Assembly (NCBI GenBank): GCA_963514895.1
Contig: CAUPVK010000002.1
Span: 40,144 to 104,143 of the forward strand
Source: Saccharimonas sp963514895
Lineage (GTDB): Bacteria; Patescibacteriota; Saccharimonadia; Saccharimonadales; Saccharimonadaceae
DNA: 64,000 bases
Direction: 5' to 3'
Shown: one piece after another, positions 17,650-26,471 of the stretch
Position numbering within the stretch: position 1 is the stretch's first letter
How the letters are laid out: each line of letters begins with the position of its first letter
The notes under the pieces: generated by a model
Told to the model about the DNA's origin: nothing
Seen by the model: only the letters and a program-made list of their open reading frames with translations
Databases searched by the model: none
Translations under genes and position numbers: made by a program

Positions 17650-19269
17650 TTAGATTGTTCCGACATTAAAGTTGCGGCGTACGAGGCGGATCTCGGTGCT
17701 GAGCTGGCGCGAGCGGGCGTAGAAGAAGACTACCACTGCAAGGACGATGCCGGCAAAGATGATATTCTCGCTGCTACCAGTGTGGGGCAGTTCCGTCACG
17801 ACTTGCTCGACGACGCGCTTCTCGGCGGGGCAATCTACCTTCGTACTGAGTGTGTTGCCAAAGGTGTTATCGATACGGCAATCGTAGGAGGTTGCATTGC
17901 TGGTGCCAGTACCCATCGAAGGAATCTGGTCTTTGAGCTGGACGGTAAATTGCCGCTCTTGGCTCTCGCCTGGCTTGATCTCCACAGCTGGCCAGCTGAG
18001 GATGGTTGCATCGATGCTGGCGCTTTGGTTGGTGTCTTTGGCAAGTGTGCCGCCACCAGCGTCAACGACCGTAGCGTATTGGAGGACATCGCCGAGGTTG
18101 TCACTAAAGGTGAATTTCTCGGCGTTGAGGCCTTTGTTGGTGACGCTGAGCTTGTAGGTAATGCGGTCGTGGGCTTTGGCGGTGACGGTGGTCGTCTCAG
18201 CACTGTTTTGGGTAAGGTTGTGGCCGCTCTTGGTCTGGACAAATTTGGCAGCACAGGTCTTATCTTCGAGCCAGAGGGTGTTGTTGCCTGGGCAAGGCTG
18301 ACAGCGAGCATCATCTTTGAGCAGGGTAGGATTGACCGGGCAGCGGGCGGGTGCAGCAATGACGAAGGTCTTGGCACAGGCCTCGCTGGTGCGGTCGCCC
18401 AGAGAGGTCTTGACAGTGAGGACGACGCGGTACGAACCGGGCGTTTTCTCGCTGTAGCTGACGGTAGGCGTACTGCTCTCGAGTGTTTTGGCGAGCTTGC
18501 CATCGCGGTAGACCTGGAAGACATAGCCGGTGATGGTAGCGCCATGCTGGGCAGATGCTGCAGCGGTGAACTGGTAGGTGGTGTCGTTCTTGTTGATGAC
18601 AAGGCCACTACAGCTTGCCACTGGCGTTGGCTTGATGACAGATGGCGGCGTGCTGCAGTTTGGGTAGGTACCGACCTGGCCGGGTGGGCAGACAGGTGCG
18701 GGTGGCACTGTCTGGGTGATGAGGTTGCCGCAGTTGAGCATAATGGCGAACCAGCCAAACTTTGCTGAGTGGCCAACGAATGCCCGGTAGGTGAAGTTCC
18801 CCCACAGGTGGTGTGGTCGGTAGTAGAAGTTGCGCATTCCACCTTGCGCTGCCTTCACAGAATACACACCTTCGCCCTGAGCAGCGCTAAAGTGCGGTGT
18901 CATTCCCCACGAGTAGGTGTTCTCGGTGCTCCGCCGGGTTTCGAGGCGAGTTGTCGCCTGCTGCAGCTCAGCACGGGTAATGCCAATGGTACTGTAGAGG
19001 TCGCGGATGTTGTTGGTGTTGGCGTCGTAGTGCGCCATGAGCTGCGAGCCATTGCTAATTCCGCCGTAGATCATATCGCTTGGGTCGGCGGCGTTAGCTG
19101 ATTCTGGTGGCGCAAGCAGCGTGAATGACTGCACGACGAGTGCGAGCGCAGTAAAGATCAGCCCCAGGCGGCGCGTCGCCTCCTCTTTGCGTAAGCGCTT
19201 CGCGTAGAAACCCAGTTGGCCGACGATCGCCGGGCTGAGCGATAAGTTTGATACGAGTTTCCGAAACAT
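17650..19269 (-). CDS. Large surface protein with PKD-like and DUF11-like domains and LPHTG sorting motif
   Basis: 539 residues from the ATG at 19269; upstream in-frame starts lack a ribosome site and would add an unlikely 45-residue extension. The N-terminus (GFYAKRLRKEEATRRLGLIF, then a hydrophobic segment to about residue 53 and APPESANA) is a long signal sequence of a kind I associate with saccharibacterial exported proteins. Then come a PKD-like domain (about 225-305), a Cys-containing region, a DUF11-like adhesin repeat (about 355-455) and LPHTG (494-498) followed by a membrane helix. The tail after the helix is unusually long (about 20 residues). Likely a wall- or membrane-linked adhesin toward the host; sortase processing is inferred. 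Confidence 0.8.
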   Translation of the reverse strand: MFRKLVSNLSLSPAIVGQLGFYAKRLRKEEATRRLGLIFTALALVVQSFTLLAPPESANAADPSDMIYGGISNGSQLMAHYDANTNNIRDLYSTIGITRAELQQATTRLETRRSTENTYSWGMTPHFSAAQGEGVYSVKAAQGGMRNFYYRPHHLWGNFTYRAFVGHSAKFGWFAIMLNCGNLITQTVPPAPVCPPGQVGTYPNCSTPPSVIKPTPVASCSGLVINKNDTTYQFTAAASAQHGATITGYVFQVYRDGKLAKTLESSTPTVSYSEKTPGSYRVVLTVKTSLGDRTSEACAKTFVIAAPARCPVNPTLLKDDARCQPCPGNNTLWLEDKTCAAKFVQTKSGHNLTQNSAETTTVTAKAHDRITYKLSVTNKGLNAEKFTFSDNLGDVLQYATVVDAGGGTLAKDTNQSASIDATILSWPAVEIKPGESQERQFTVQLKDQIPSMGTGTSNATSYDCRIDNTFGNTLSTKVDCPAEKRVVEQVVTELPHTGSSENIIFAGIVLAVVVFFYARSRQLSTEIRLVRRNFNVGTI

Positions 19270-19404
19270 GATGTACCCCCATAGACCATCGATGTTAGCT
19301 AAATGTTCTATGTATATTCTAGCAATGTGTTGCACGAAATGCAATTGTTTATTGGTTGTGCTTACTGATACATGATGTAGAAGCTGTGGCGTAGCTTGTC
19401 TCAT

Positions 19405-19434
19405 TTGACAATAAGCTCCAACCTAGAGAATAAT
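19405..19434 (+). promoter_or_regulatory. Promoter of the HhH protein gene
   Basis: TTGACA (19405-19410), 18-base spacer, AATAAT (19429-19434), then seven bases to the ATG at 19442, so a nearly leaderless mRNA is expected. Confidence 0.5.
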
Positions 19435-19441
19435 ATGGAAT

Positions 19442-19888
19442 ATGGCTCGCTCTGTTCGCTCACACCATCCCGATGACTTCGCGCTCAATGTTGCGCATGA
19501 TGAGCTCGATCTCTTTCGCTGGTTTCTCTTGGTGTATCTGCTGGGCAAGCCGATTCAATCACCGGTGGCGGTGCAGACCTGGCGTCTCTTGGTGGAGCAC
19601 CAGCTTGATACGCCGTGGGCGTTGCTTGCGGTGGAGCGCAGACGCCTCGTGCGGCTGCTGGATGAAGGCAAATACACGCGCTATGATGAGAAAACAGCGA
19701 CGGCGCTGCGACTCTGTGCACAGCAGCTGATTGACTGGTATGATGGCTCGCTGATGCTGCTCATCGATAGTAGCTCGGACGAAGCTGAGTGCGCCAAACG
19801 TCTGCAAACATTCTATGGCGTCGGTCCAAAGACGGCGGAGATTTTCCTGCGCGGCGTTGCTGAGTTATTTGCTCAGCGTGTGGAATAA
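19442..19888 (+). CDS. Helix-hairpin-helix protein, endonuclease III-like
   Basis: 148 residues, all-helical, with a helix-hairpin-helix near the end (LQTFYGVGPKTAEIFLR) as in the HhH-GPD DNA glycosylase superfamily. It is shorter than true endonuclease III and ends soon after the HhH, without a clear catalytic Asp downstream or an iron-sulfur cluster. It could be a DNA-binding protein of that superfamily or a reduced glycosylase. It is divergent from the surface protein gene, with the next gene 35 bases downstream. Confidence 0.65.
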   Translation: MARSVRSHHPDDFALNVAHDELDLFRWFLLVYLLGKPIQSPVAVQTWRLLVEHQLDTPWALLAVERRRLVRLLDEGKYTRYDEKTATALRLCAQQLIDWYDGSLMLLIDSSSDEAECAKRLQTFYGVGPKTAEIFLRGVAELFAQRVE

Positions 19889-19923
19889 GCGGTTGTCGGA
19901 TAATAAAAATAAAGGAGTAATAA

Positions 19924-20934
19924 ATGTTCGATACATTTCGGAAAATAGGACAGAGCGGAGCGCAGTGGAGTCGGCGGCACTGGCGAGGGTTGATAGTGAT
20001 TGTAGTGATTATCATGGGGCTGTGGCTCAATAATACGAGTCTCTTTGTGCCAACGCAGCACCCACGGATACTCGCTCACCGAGGCTTGGCACAGACCTTT
20101 GACTACAGCAAGGTTGGCAATGACACCAACACTGCAGCCATTATGGATAAACCCGAGCACCCCTATCTTGAGAATACAATCCCGTCAATGCGCGCTGCCT
20201 TTGATCATGGTGCGGATGTGGTAGAACTTGACCTCAAGCTCACGAAAGATAAGCAACTCGCGGTATTTCATGATGCAACACTAGAATATCGCACAGAAGC
20301 CAAGGGCGAGATTGGCAATTACACTATGGCTGAACTTAAGCAGCTTGACATTGGTTATGGCTACACGGCGGATGGCGGCAAAACCTTCCCATTCCGTGGC
20401 AAAGGTGTGGGCTTGATGCCCACGCTTGATGAGGTGCTGACGGCCTTTCCGCACAAAGATCTTCTTTTGCATGTTAAGGATGGCAACCACCAGACATACG
20501 AAGTGTTGTGGGGAAAGCTCCAGGCAATGAACCCTGAACGCTTCAAACAAATAACAGTCTACGGTAATGACGATGGCATTGCCTGGCTGCGCCAACAAAG
20601 CGCTACGCTGCGTCTCTGTTCCAAGACAATGATGAAAGCCGGTTTGCTGCGGTACTTGGCGGTTGGCTGGACGGGTTATGTGCCGCACGAGCTGCACAAT
20701 ATGGAGCTGCACATTCCGCGGCGCTATGCACCACTGCTATGGGGCTGGCCAGGTAAGTTTGTTGACCGGATGGCGGCGGTAAACACGCGAGTAATGTTGG
20801 TCGAAGGCGATGGACAGTGGTCAGCTGGGTTTGATACAGCGGAGAGCGTGACGCAGATACCGCCACAGTTTGGCGGGTATGTCTGGACGAACCGGATTGA
20901 CCGGGTGCAGCCAGTGTTGGCACAGCGGCGCTGA
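19924..20934 (+). CDS. Glycerophosphodiester phosphodiesterase-like membrane protein
   Basis: 336 residues with one N-terminal membrane helix (about 21-38) and an outward GDPD TIM-barrel domain. The metal and catalytic residues are present: HRG (52-54), E83-N84, E101 and D103 (ELDLK), and H116-D. Such enzymes split glycerophosphodiesters into glycerol-3-phosphate and alcohol. For an organism that probably cannot make its own lipids, scavenging host phospholipid head groups is a plausible role. AAAGGAG precedes the ATG at good distance. Confidence 0.88.
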   Translation: MFDTFRKIGQSGAQWSRRHWRGLIVIVVIIMGLWLNNTSLFVPTQHPRILAHRGLAQTFDYSKVGNDTNTAAIMDKPEHPYLENTIPSMRAAFDHGADVVELDLKLTKDKQLAVFHDATLEYRTEAKGEIGNYTMAELKQLDIGYGYTADGGKTFPFRGKGVGLMPTLDEVLTAFPHKDLLLHVKDGNHQTYEVLWGKLQAMNPERFKQITVYGNDDGIAWLRQQSATLRLCSKTMMKAGLLRYLAVGWTGYVPHELHNMELHIPRRYAPLLWGWPGKFVDRMAAVNTRVMLVEGDGQWSAGFDTAESVTQIPPQFGGYVWTNRIDRVQPVLAQRR

Positions 20935-21082
20935 GTGTTGTATGTTTGAGCACAAAGCGTGTCGAAAGCGGGCGGTATGCTCATTCTGCTCTTTTTTAGT
21001 AGGTATAGAAGAGCGAATCACTATTGTAACACATTTACATTAGCTTTCATCTGTGCGATAATCTTAGTGAAGGAGAAGTATA

Positions 21083-22408
21083 ATGCACACACAATTTGAT
21101 GCACTGATTATTGGTTTTGGTAAGGCGGGCAAGACGCTAGCGGTAGCGCTCGCTGGGGCGGGTCAGCGGGTAGCGCTGGTGGAGCAGTCGCCGCAGATGT
21201 ATGGCGGGACGTGTATTAATATTGCGTGCATTCCGACCAAGACGCTGGTGAGTGCAGCAGCGGCTGGCCAGTCGATCGACGAAGCGTTTGCGCGCAAGAC
21301 AGCGGTCGTAACCAAGCTTAATAGCAAGAACTACCACATGCTTGCGGATAACCCGGGCGTGATGGTTATCGATGGCAGTGCGTCGTTTGTTGATGCGCAC
21401 ACGGTGAGCGTCCAGGCGGGTGAGGAGCGTATTGAGCTGCAGGCAGAACGGTTGTTTATTAATACCGGTGCAGTGCCGGTGATGCCAGCGATTGCTGGCA
21501 TTGAGCAATCGGCCCATGTCTATACCAGTACAGAGGTGCTCAACCAGCAGCTGAAGCCACGGCGGCTAGCGGTGATTGGCGCTGGGCCGATTGGTCTCGA
21601 GTTCGCCTCGACCTATGCAGCTCTTGGCACAGAGGTAACGCTCTACCATCGCCGGGCGCAGCTGCTTCCGCACGACGAGCCATCTGTTGCTCAAGCAGTT
21701 GCTCAGGCTCTGGAGGCGCAGGGTATAACACTCGTGCTTGCATCAGACATACAACAGGTGCGCGATACAGACCACGGCGTTGCTGTGATACGTGGCGGTG
21801 ATGAGCAAGTATACGATGCCGTGCTTGTGGCCGCTGGCCGCCGGCCTAATACCGGCCAGCTTAGCCTTACCGCCGCTGGCGTGAAGACTGATGAGCGCGG
21901 CGCTGTTGTCGTTAATGACCATTTGCAAACCACCCAACCACATATCTGGGCGCTGGGCGATGTCAATGGTGGGCCACAGTATACCTATGTGTCGCTTGAT
22001 GACTTTCGTATCGTGAAGAGTCAGCTCCTTGGTGATGGTAGCTATACGCGGGCTCAGCGTGCAGTATTGCCTCATGTGATATTTATGCAGACACCACTGG
22101 CGCGTGTTGGCCTAACCGAAGCAGCAGCTCGCGCGCAGTATGGCGATGATGTGAAGGTTAAAGAGCTGCCAGCAATGGCGGTGCCGCGCATGCATGTTGA
22201 TAATAAAACAACGGGGTTACTCAAAGCAGTGGTCCAGCCATCGACAGGCCATATTCTTGGCGCGACGCTCTTTTGCCAGCAGGCTCCAGAGGTGATTAAT
22301 ATTATCAAAACAGCGATGGATGCTGGATTGCCCTATACTACGCTGCGCGACCAGATCTTTACTCACCCAACGGTGAGTGAGGCGTTGAATGACCTATTTG
22401 CGCTTTGA
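21083..22408 (+). CDS. rclA: RclA/Har-like flavoprotein disulfide reductase (hypothiocyanous acid reductase candidate)
   Basis: 441-residue pyridine nucleotide-disulfide oxidoreductase. It has the FAD-binding IIGFGKAGKTLA, a CX4C redox pair (C44, C49 in GGTCINIACIPTKT), the NAD(P)H-binding VIGAGPIGLEFAS and the C-terminal dimer motif HPTVSEALNDLF. GFGKAGKTLA plus the GTCINI.CIPTKTL active site match RclA, and its streptococcal counterpart Har, better than lipoamide dehydrogenase or mercuric reductase. Those enzymes reduce hypothiocyanous acid, an oxidant made by lactoperoxidase in saliva. GGAGAAG precedes the ATG. Confidence 0.85.
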   Translation: MHTQFDALIIGFGKAGKTLAVALAGAGQRVALVEQSPQMYGGTCINIACIPTKTLVSAAAAGQSIDEAFARKTAVVTKLNSKNYHMLADNPGVMVIDGSASFVDAHTVSVQAGEERIELQAERLFINTGAVPVMPAIAGIEQSAHVYTSTEVLNQQLKPRRLAVIGAGPIGLEFASTYAALGTEVTLYHRRAQLLPHDEPSVAQAVAQALEAQGITLVLASDIQQVRDTDHGVAVIRGGDEQVYDAVLVAAGRRPNTGQLSLTAAGVKTDERGAVVVNDHLQTTQPHIWALGDVNGGPQYTYVSLDDFRIVKSQLLGDGSYTRAQRAVLPHVIFMQTPLARVGLTEAAARAQYGDDVKVKELPAMAVPRMHVDNKTTGLLKAVVQPSTGHILGATLFCQQAPEVINIIKTAMDAGLPYTTLRDQIFTHPTVSEALNDLFAL

Positions 22409-22449
22409 TTTTTATAGTTTGCAAAGTTTGAGACTTACATCGCAGGTAA

Positions 22450-22479
22450 TTGACAACGCTACCACATATCTCGTACAAT
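22450..22479 (+). promoter_or_regulatory. Promoter of the GA-tract gene
   Basis: TTGACA (22450-22455), 18-base spacer, TACAAT (22474-22479). An AAGGAG ribosome site sits before the ATG at 22507. The out-of-frame gene thus keeps good expression signals. Confidence 0.6.
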
Positions 22480-22506
22480 AGAAATCCTAGACAATAAGGA
22501 GAACAC

Positions 22507-22981
22507 ATGTCAAATTCAGAGAGAGAGAGAGAGAGCCTTAACAGACAATGCTAAGCAGATAGATGCTAGTGAAGCTGCGGTTGAGCATGACGATCAGCAA
22601 CGTACCCGCGCTATAGGAGTGGTGGCAGCAAAAGGAACTGAAATGGTGCCGGTTATTTCTCGTTTTAAAGACTGGCAGGAGAAAAGGCGGGAAGAAAAGT
22701 GGAAGAAACGGGCAGCTGCCTACAAAGAAGCGAGGAGAACTCTTTATGGTCCAATAGTAGACTATGTGTCTTTCGGTCTTCGTGGTGCTCGCCCAGGAAC
22801 AATGATTAATGTTCCGCGAGTATTCCCCGCTACTCGGACACAAGTAGCCTACGAGGAGAGAATGCGCCAACAATTGATGACTCCAGAGGGGCGAAAACAG
22901 CACAACGACCTTCTCGAATTCCTTACACAGGAAGATGAAAAAGAGCGGCGTTCTTGGGAGCAGCAAGATCAAGGCGAATAA
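22507..22981 (+). pseudogene. Gene out of frame at a (GA)8 tract, possible phase-variable gene
   Basis: Translation from the ATG at 22507 (ribosome site AAGGAGA) reaches a TAA after 15 codons. The +1 frame is open from the GA tract to the TAA at 22979-22981. One extra GA unit, or two fewer, would join the ATG to that frame and give about 158 residues beginning MSNSERERERALTDNAKQ. The product is highly charged, with a basic helix (DWQEKRREEKWKKRAAAYKEA), and has no recognised family or membrane helix. Clean promoter, ribosome site and downstream frame argue for a switchable OFF state rather than old decay. A sequencing or assembly error in the tract is the alternative. Confidence 0.65.
22519..22535. 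repeat. (GA)8 dinucleotide tract five codons into the gene
   Basis: Seventeen bases of uninterrupted GA (eight units plus G), immediately after the fourth codon. Slippage here changes the reading frame of the gene at 22507-22981. Confidence 0.9.
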
Positions 22982-23032
22982 CAACCTTATAGCCATCAAG
23001 TAGTAAAACTTCCGTAGCTATGGGAATGACAA

Positions 23033-23605
23033 CTATGCCGCTCGAAATTCATACACAAACGCACCTGTCTTTTGTGAGAGACAGATGACATCTAGGTTGG
23101 GTGAGCTGTGTTTATCTGGGAGTGTTTGACCAAGATAATAGAAGCGAATGATACACGAGCTATCTGAGGCAGCGGCCGAGCTCAGCAGAGTACGCGCGTG
23201 GCCAGACATCTGCTCTGAAGAATCAAGCGGTAATGTGCGCCCAAGCCGTGAATATGCCATCCACCCCGTGCAACCAAACTTGCAATCGCGAAACGGCTGG
23301 CTAGCGAGCAGACGCTGACGTGCGGCGTGGTCGGTGATAGTGCCGATGACGATGCCGCCTGGCCCATCAATATTGATAAACTCACCGCGGCTCAGGGTAA
23401 TGTCGAGCGACTGCGTGGCCTCGCTTTTCACTCGCTGCGCGAGTTCCTTCGTTGCGTTCGTCCAGAGTGGCTCGGGTCGCACTGCGTGCAAGACAGCGCT
23501 CATGCTAATGCCTACCACGACCAGCAGAATTATCACCACAAGCGGCAGCCATATATGGCGGAGAATAGTGAGAAGCCTGACGAGTGTATTGCGCATGTAT
23601 TTCAT
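23033..23605 (-). CDS. Membrane-anchored hypothetical protein
   Basis: 190 residues with a membrane helix at about 14-36 and an extracellular domain of about 150 residues containing four Cys (a C-K-F-GC cluster near the middle and two later), which may form disulfides. No family is recognised. The ATG at 23605 lies 6 bases after TATACT. Confidence 0.65.
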   Translation of the reverse strand: MKYMRNTLVRLLTILRHIWLPLVVIILLVVVGISMSAVLHAVRPEPLWTNATKELAQRVKSEATQSLDITLSRGEFINIDGPGGIVIGTITDHAARQRLLASQPFRDCKFGCTGWMAYSRLGRTLPLDSSEQMSGHARTLLSSAAASDSSCIIRFYYLGQTLPDKHSSPNLDVICLSQKTGAFVYEFRAA

Positions 23606-23611
23606 GCATAT

Positions 23612-23617
23612 AGTATA
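23612..23617 (-). promoter_or_regulatory. -10 of the 190-residue membrane protein gene, leaderless geometry
   Basis: Minus strand TATACT, then ATATGC, then ATG at 23605. Confidence 0.6.
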
Positions 23618-23690
23618 TAGCAGGCGCTGGATGCTTGCAATGGGAGCAAAACGATGTAATAGCTAAAGATATGTTGTCGCGCTGCGTGCG

Positions 23691-25364
23691 CTATTTTGTG
23701 CCAGCAAGGTAGATTTCTTGCACCTGAGCATCATTCAGCGCGGTGGTGTGGACAGCCCCAAACTGCATCATGCCAGTGAAGAATGTGTTTGTGCTGTTGA
23801 TGGGTGTGCCATCGCCATTACGCCACTCGCTAAAGCGCCCACAGCCAAACTTCCAGTAGCCGCGGAAGTTTTGGGCCTGCGTGACGCTTGGGTCGTGAGC
23901 AACCAGTGCACCATCGGCATAGAGCCGCATACCTTGTGGTGAGAGTGAGGCAGCGACGTGGTGCCACTTGCCATCGGCGTAGTTTTTGCCAGCTGGTGAG
24001 AAGATTGAGCGCGTGGCATTAGGCCACACTGCAAAGGCAATGCGCCCTTGCTTATCGAGAAAGAGGACGCGGTCTAAGCTTGGGTCGGCACCATTGTCTG
24101 GTGTACTGGCAAAGCCGGCGATGCGCCCATTATTGAGCCCGTATTGATTGGTATTAAACCAGACAGAGAGGGTAAAAGGGTTGGGGTTATCAACCGGTGT
24201 GGGGTAGGCGAGACAGGTATCTTTAAAGAGGGTGCTGCGCACACGGTCGCGGCGACAGGCATATGATTGTGAACCATGAGCAGCGGCCGTGCGCGTGAGC
24301 CAGGCACCCTTATTGTTATTACCAGATAGGTCGCGCTCGGTAGTGCCAGTATCGAAGAATGTCATGCCGTAGATAAAGAGCGCTTGCGAGGGGGCAGTGA
24401 GCTTGGTGGCATCAGTGCAGTTGTAGAGCACGGGGCGCGCAGTATTAGCACTGTTGCGGATCGTACCGGAAAACGCCCCGCTTGTTAGATAAAAATTATG
24501 AAAGATAATAAAGCATATCCCCACCAGGGTAATAATTGCTGCGACGATGACAGAGGTGACAGGCAATGGCTGTGGTGAGCTATCGGCTGCGACAGGCCGA
24601 GATAGCTGGCGAAGGCCGTAGAGCATGAGGCCAAAGGGGATAAGACAAATGAGCATAATACACAAGACGACCCACGCTGTGTAATGAATCGTTGGCATGA
24701 AAAAATACTGCCCATGGCTATTTTGCACTGAGACGGTAATGGTAGCATCTTGGCCGGGGTAGAGCACTGTACCGACTGCGTCAATTGGGAAGACGCCAGT
24801 ATTAACGATGTGCATAGTCGCGCCTTCATTGGACGGCAAAACACTGAGCACACTAAAGTTGATCCATGGATGAAACCACAGTGACACAGCGCAAAGCACC
24901 AGCGTCATGCCAATAATCCGATAATACCAGCGCCACGTTGGGCGAGCTCGGCGGGTGGCTAGATGGATGATGAGCCAGCCGATTACCACCCATGGCGCCA
25001 TCAGCCATACCCAGCCAAGCCATGGGTTGATGAAAATTGCTTTGCCAATGATGGCGCTGTGCTCAATGGGGAGTGGATCAGCCGCGTGGTTGAGGTCGCC
25101 CTTGGTGAGGATACGCTGGTTGGTGATAGACTGTATCCGATGAGTATACGTCCGGCCGTGGCGTCGGAAGGTGATGATATCGCCGGGGTGGTAGCTGCTA
25201 GCTGGCTGGGCAATGACGAGCGAGCCAACTGGCGCGGCAGTAGCCATGCTTGGCGTTGTGACGAAAAAGATACGCATGCCGAGCGCCATCATCACGGCAA
25301 CGAAGCCTCCAAGACAGAGGCTTAGGATAGTGATGATAATTATTCGTTGCCGCGGCATGCGCAT
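23691..25364 (-). CDS. SipW-type signal peptidase I fused to a LamG/concanavalin-like domain
   Basis: 557 residues. The N-terminal part is a signal peptidase of the SipW/ER type: membrane helix, catalytic Ser39 in TTPSMATAAPVG, and His75 in YTHRI in place of the bacterial Lys. Further membrane helices follow (about 110-135, 148-165, 220-240, 265-290). The C-terminal part (about 315-555) is a LamG-like jelly roll with SVWFNTN, DGKWHHVAASLSPQGMRLYADG and GYWKFG, probably outside the cell. The fusion is unusual; SipW normally has no lectin-like domain. The gene for a TasA-like protein ends 18 bases upstream in the same direction, so protease and likely substrate form an operon. Confidence 0.82.
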   Translation of the reverse strand: MRMPRQRIIIITILSLCLGGFVAVMMALGMRIFFVTTPSMATAAPVGSLVIAQPASSYHPGDIITFRRHGRTYTHRIQSITNQRILTKGDLNHAADPLPIEHSAIIGKAIFINPWLGWVWLMAPWVVIGWLIIHLATRRARPTWRWYYRIIGMTLVLCAVSLWFHPWINFSVLSVLPSNEGATMHIVNTGVFPIDAVGTVLYPGQDATITVSVQNSHGQYFFMPTIHYTAWVVLCIMLICLIPFGLMLYGLRQLSRPVAADSSPQPLPVTSVIVAAIITLVGICFIIFHNFYLTSGAFSGTIRNSANTARPVLYNCTDATKLTAPSQALFIYGMTFFDTGTTERDLSGNNNKGAWLTRTAAAHGSQSYACRRDRVRSTLFKDTCLAYPTPVDNPNPFTLSVWFNTNQYGLNNGRIAGFASTPDNGADPSLDRVLFLDKQGRIAFAVWPNATRSIFSPAGKNYADGKWHHVAASLSPQGMRLYADGALVAHDPSVTQAQNFRGYWKFGCGRFSEWRNGDGTPINSTNTFFTGMMQFGAVHTTALNDAQVQEIYLAGTK

Positions 25365-25382
25365 CGTCCTACTCCAGAGGAA

Positions 25383-26036
25383 TTACGCGCCAAATGTCCA
25401 CGTCAGTGGTTGCGAGACCTGCAGACCTTGGTAGGTTGGGCCAGCGCTGGCGTCGAGTGACACCTCAAAGGTGATTGGCACACTCTCGCCTGCATTGATG
25501 GTTGCTTTGCTGAGCTTGGCGAGCAGGTCGATAGCACCGCCTGCTTGCAATTGTGCGGCAGTACCCGTAAAGAGTGTGCTGCTGCCTGATTTGATAGCCA
25601 CCTTGACTTTGCTACACAAGTCTGTTGCCGAACCCGCCATTGAAGCACCAGCGACAGACGATTGGCTACATGTGCCAGGGTTGAGGCTAAAGGATGTTGC
25701 GGCTACGCTTCCGGTGTTTTGCAGGGTGATGTTGGTTGTTTGGGCTGGCCCACCAGCAACAAGTGGTGTGCTTGTACCACCATATTTGTTAATAGTAGAG
25801 CAGGTAGCAGAGTTCGTCGTCGCACCAGCGCCATCTGTGCTATTGCAGGTGTAGGTGCCCGACGTCTCCTTCATGGTGAGTGTACCGGTTGAGGCGCTGT
25901 TAACGGTGTTTTGGATGCTTGCCGCAAAGCCTGCAAAGGTTGGCGTAAAGGTAAAGGCGACCAGCAGTGCACCCACAATCCCCGTTGAGATAAGGCCAAT
26001 CCGTTTTTTACCCTGGCCAGTTTGAGTTGCAATCAT
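25383..26036 (-). CDS. TasA/camelysin-like exported protein, likely SipW substrate
   Basis: 217 residues from the ATG at 26036, chosen because AAGGGGGA lies just before it; an earlier in-frame ATG (26096) has none. A basic N-terminus (KKRIGLIS) and a hydrophobic stretch end near FAGFAASIQNTVNSASTG, which resembles SipW-cognate signal peptides. The mature part is a Ser/Thr/Gly-rich beta-sandwich with four or more Cys, like TasA or camelysin family fibre proteins, and NITLQNTGSVAA typical of those folds. Placed directly before the SipW-type peptidase gene, it probably forms a surface filament or matrix after cleavage. Sequence similarity is of pattern only. Confidence 0.72.
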   Translation of the reverse strand: MIATQTGQGKKRIGLISTGIVGALLVAFTFTPTFAGFAASIQNTVNSASTGTLTMKETSGTYTCNSTDGAGATTNSATCSTINKYGGTSTPLVAGGPAQTTNITLQNTGSVAATSFSLNPGTCSQSSVAGASMAGSATDLCSKVKVAIKSGSSTLFTGTAAQLQAGGAIDLLAKLSKATINAGESVPITFEVSLDASAGPTYQGLQVSQPLTWTFGA

Positions 26037-26471
26037 AAAAATCCCCCTTATGGTTATATTAGCTATCAGTGTACCAAAAGCATGAGCGTTATACAAGACG
26101 GTAGATCGCTGATTGTTGTATATACTGTTATATTAGCCATCCCTCCTTTGGGGCAATAGAAGGATTGATTGAGTATTTTCTGCGGATTGGTCTCTTCCGT
26201 GGATGCCAAAAGCCTGATGAAGAAGGCAACAGATTTTTCTCGATGTATAGCAGAGTAGCGAGAGAAAGGTTACTACACCAGATTGTCCTCGTATGGATAT
26301 GGCATGGCTGTACCTCTGTTTTTACTATAGGCTAATGCGAGAGAGCTGGTTGCTATACACCCTATTACCAGTCTCGCTGCGCAGCCGTTTCCAAACCTGC
26401 TATAATAGAATATGAGTAGAAAGTAAAGAGGCGTTATCGTTCAGGATAGCGCGAGCGGAGGTCGGAGCGAT
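26037..26471. other. 435-base gap with divergent promoters
   Basis: Holds the direct repeat GTTATATTAGC (26053-26063 and 26127-26137, 74 bases apart) upstream of the TasA-like gene. It also holds an extended -10, TGC-TATAAT (26398-26406), upstream of the TetR gene. A tiny frame ATG-AGT-AGA-AAG-TAA at 26412 follows the latter -10. No other gene is seen. Confidence 0.5.

Noticed and set aside
17635..18768. 377-residue plus-strand open frame
   Set aside because: Antisense to the LPHTG surface protein; low-complexity shadow translation.
26412..26426. Four-codon minigene after TATAAT upstream of the TetR gene
   Set aside because: Spacing of five bases suggests leaderless use, but so short a frame is likely by chance.
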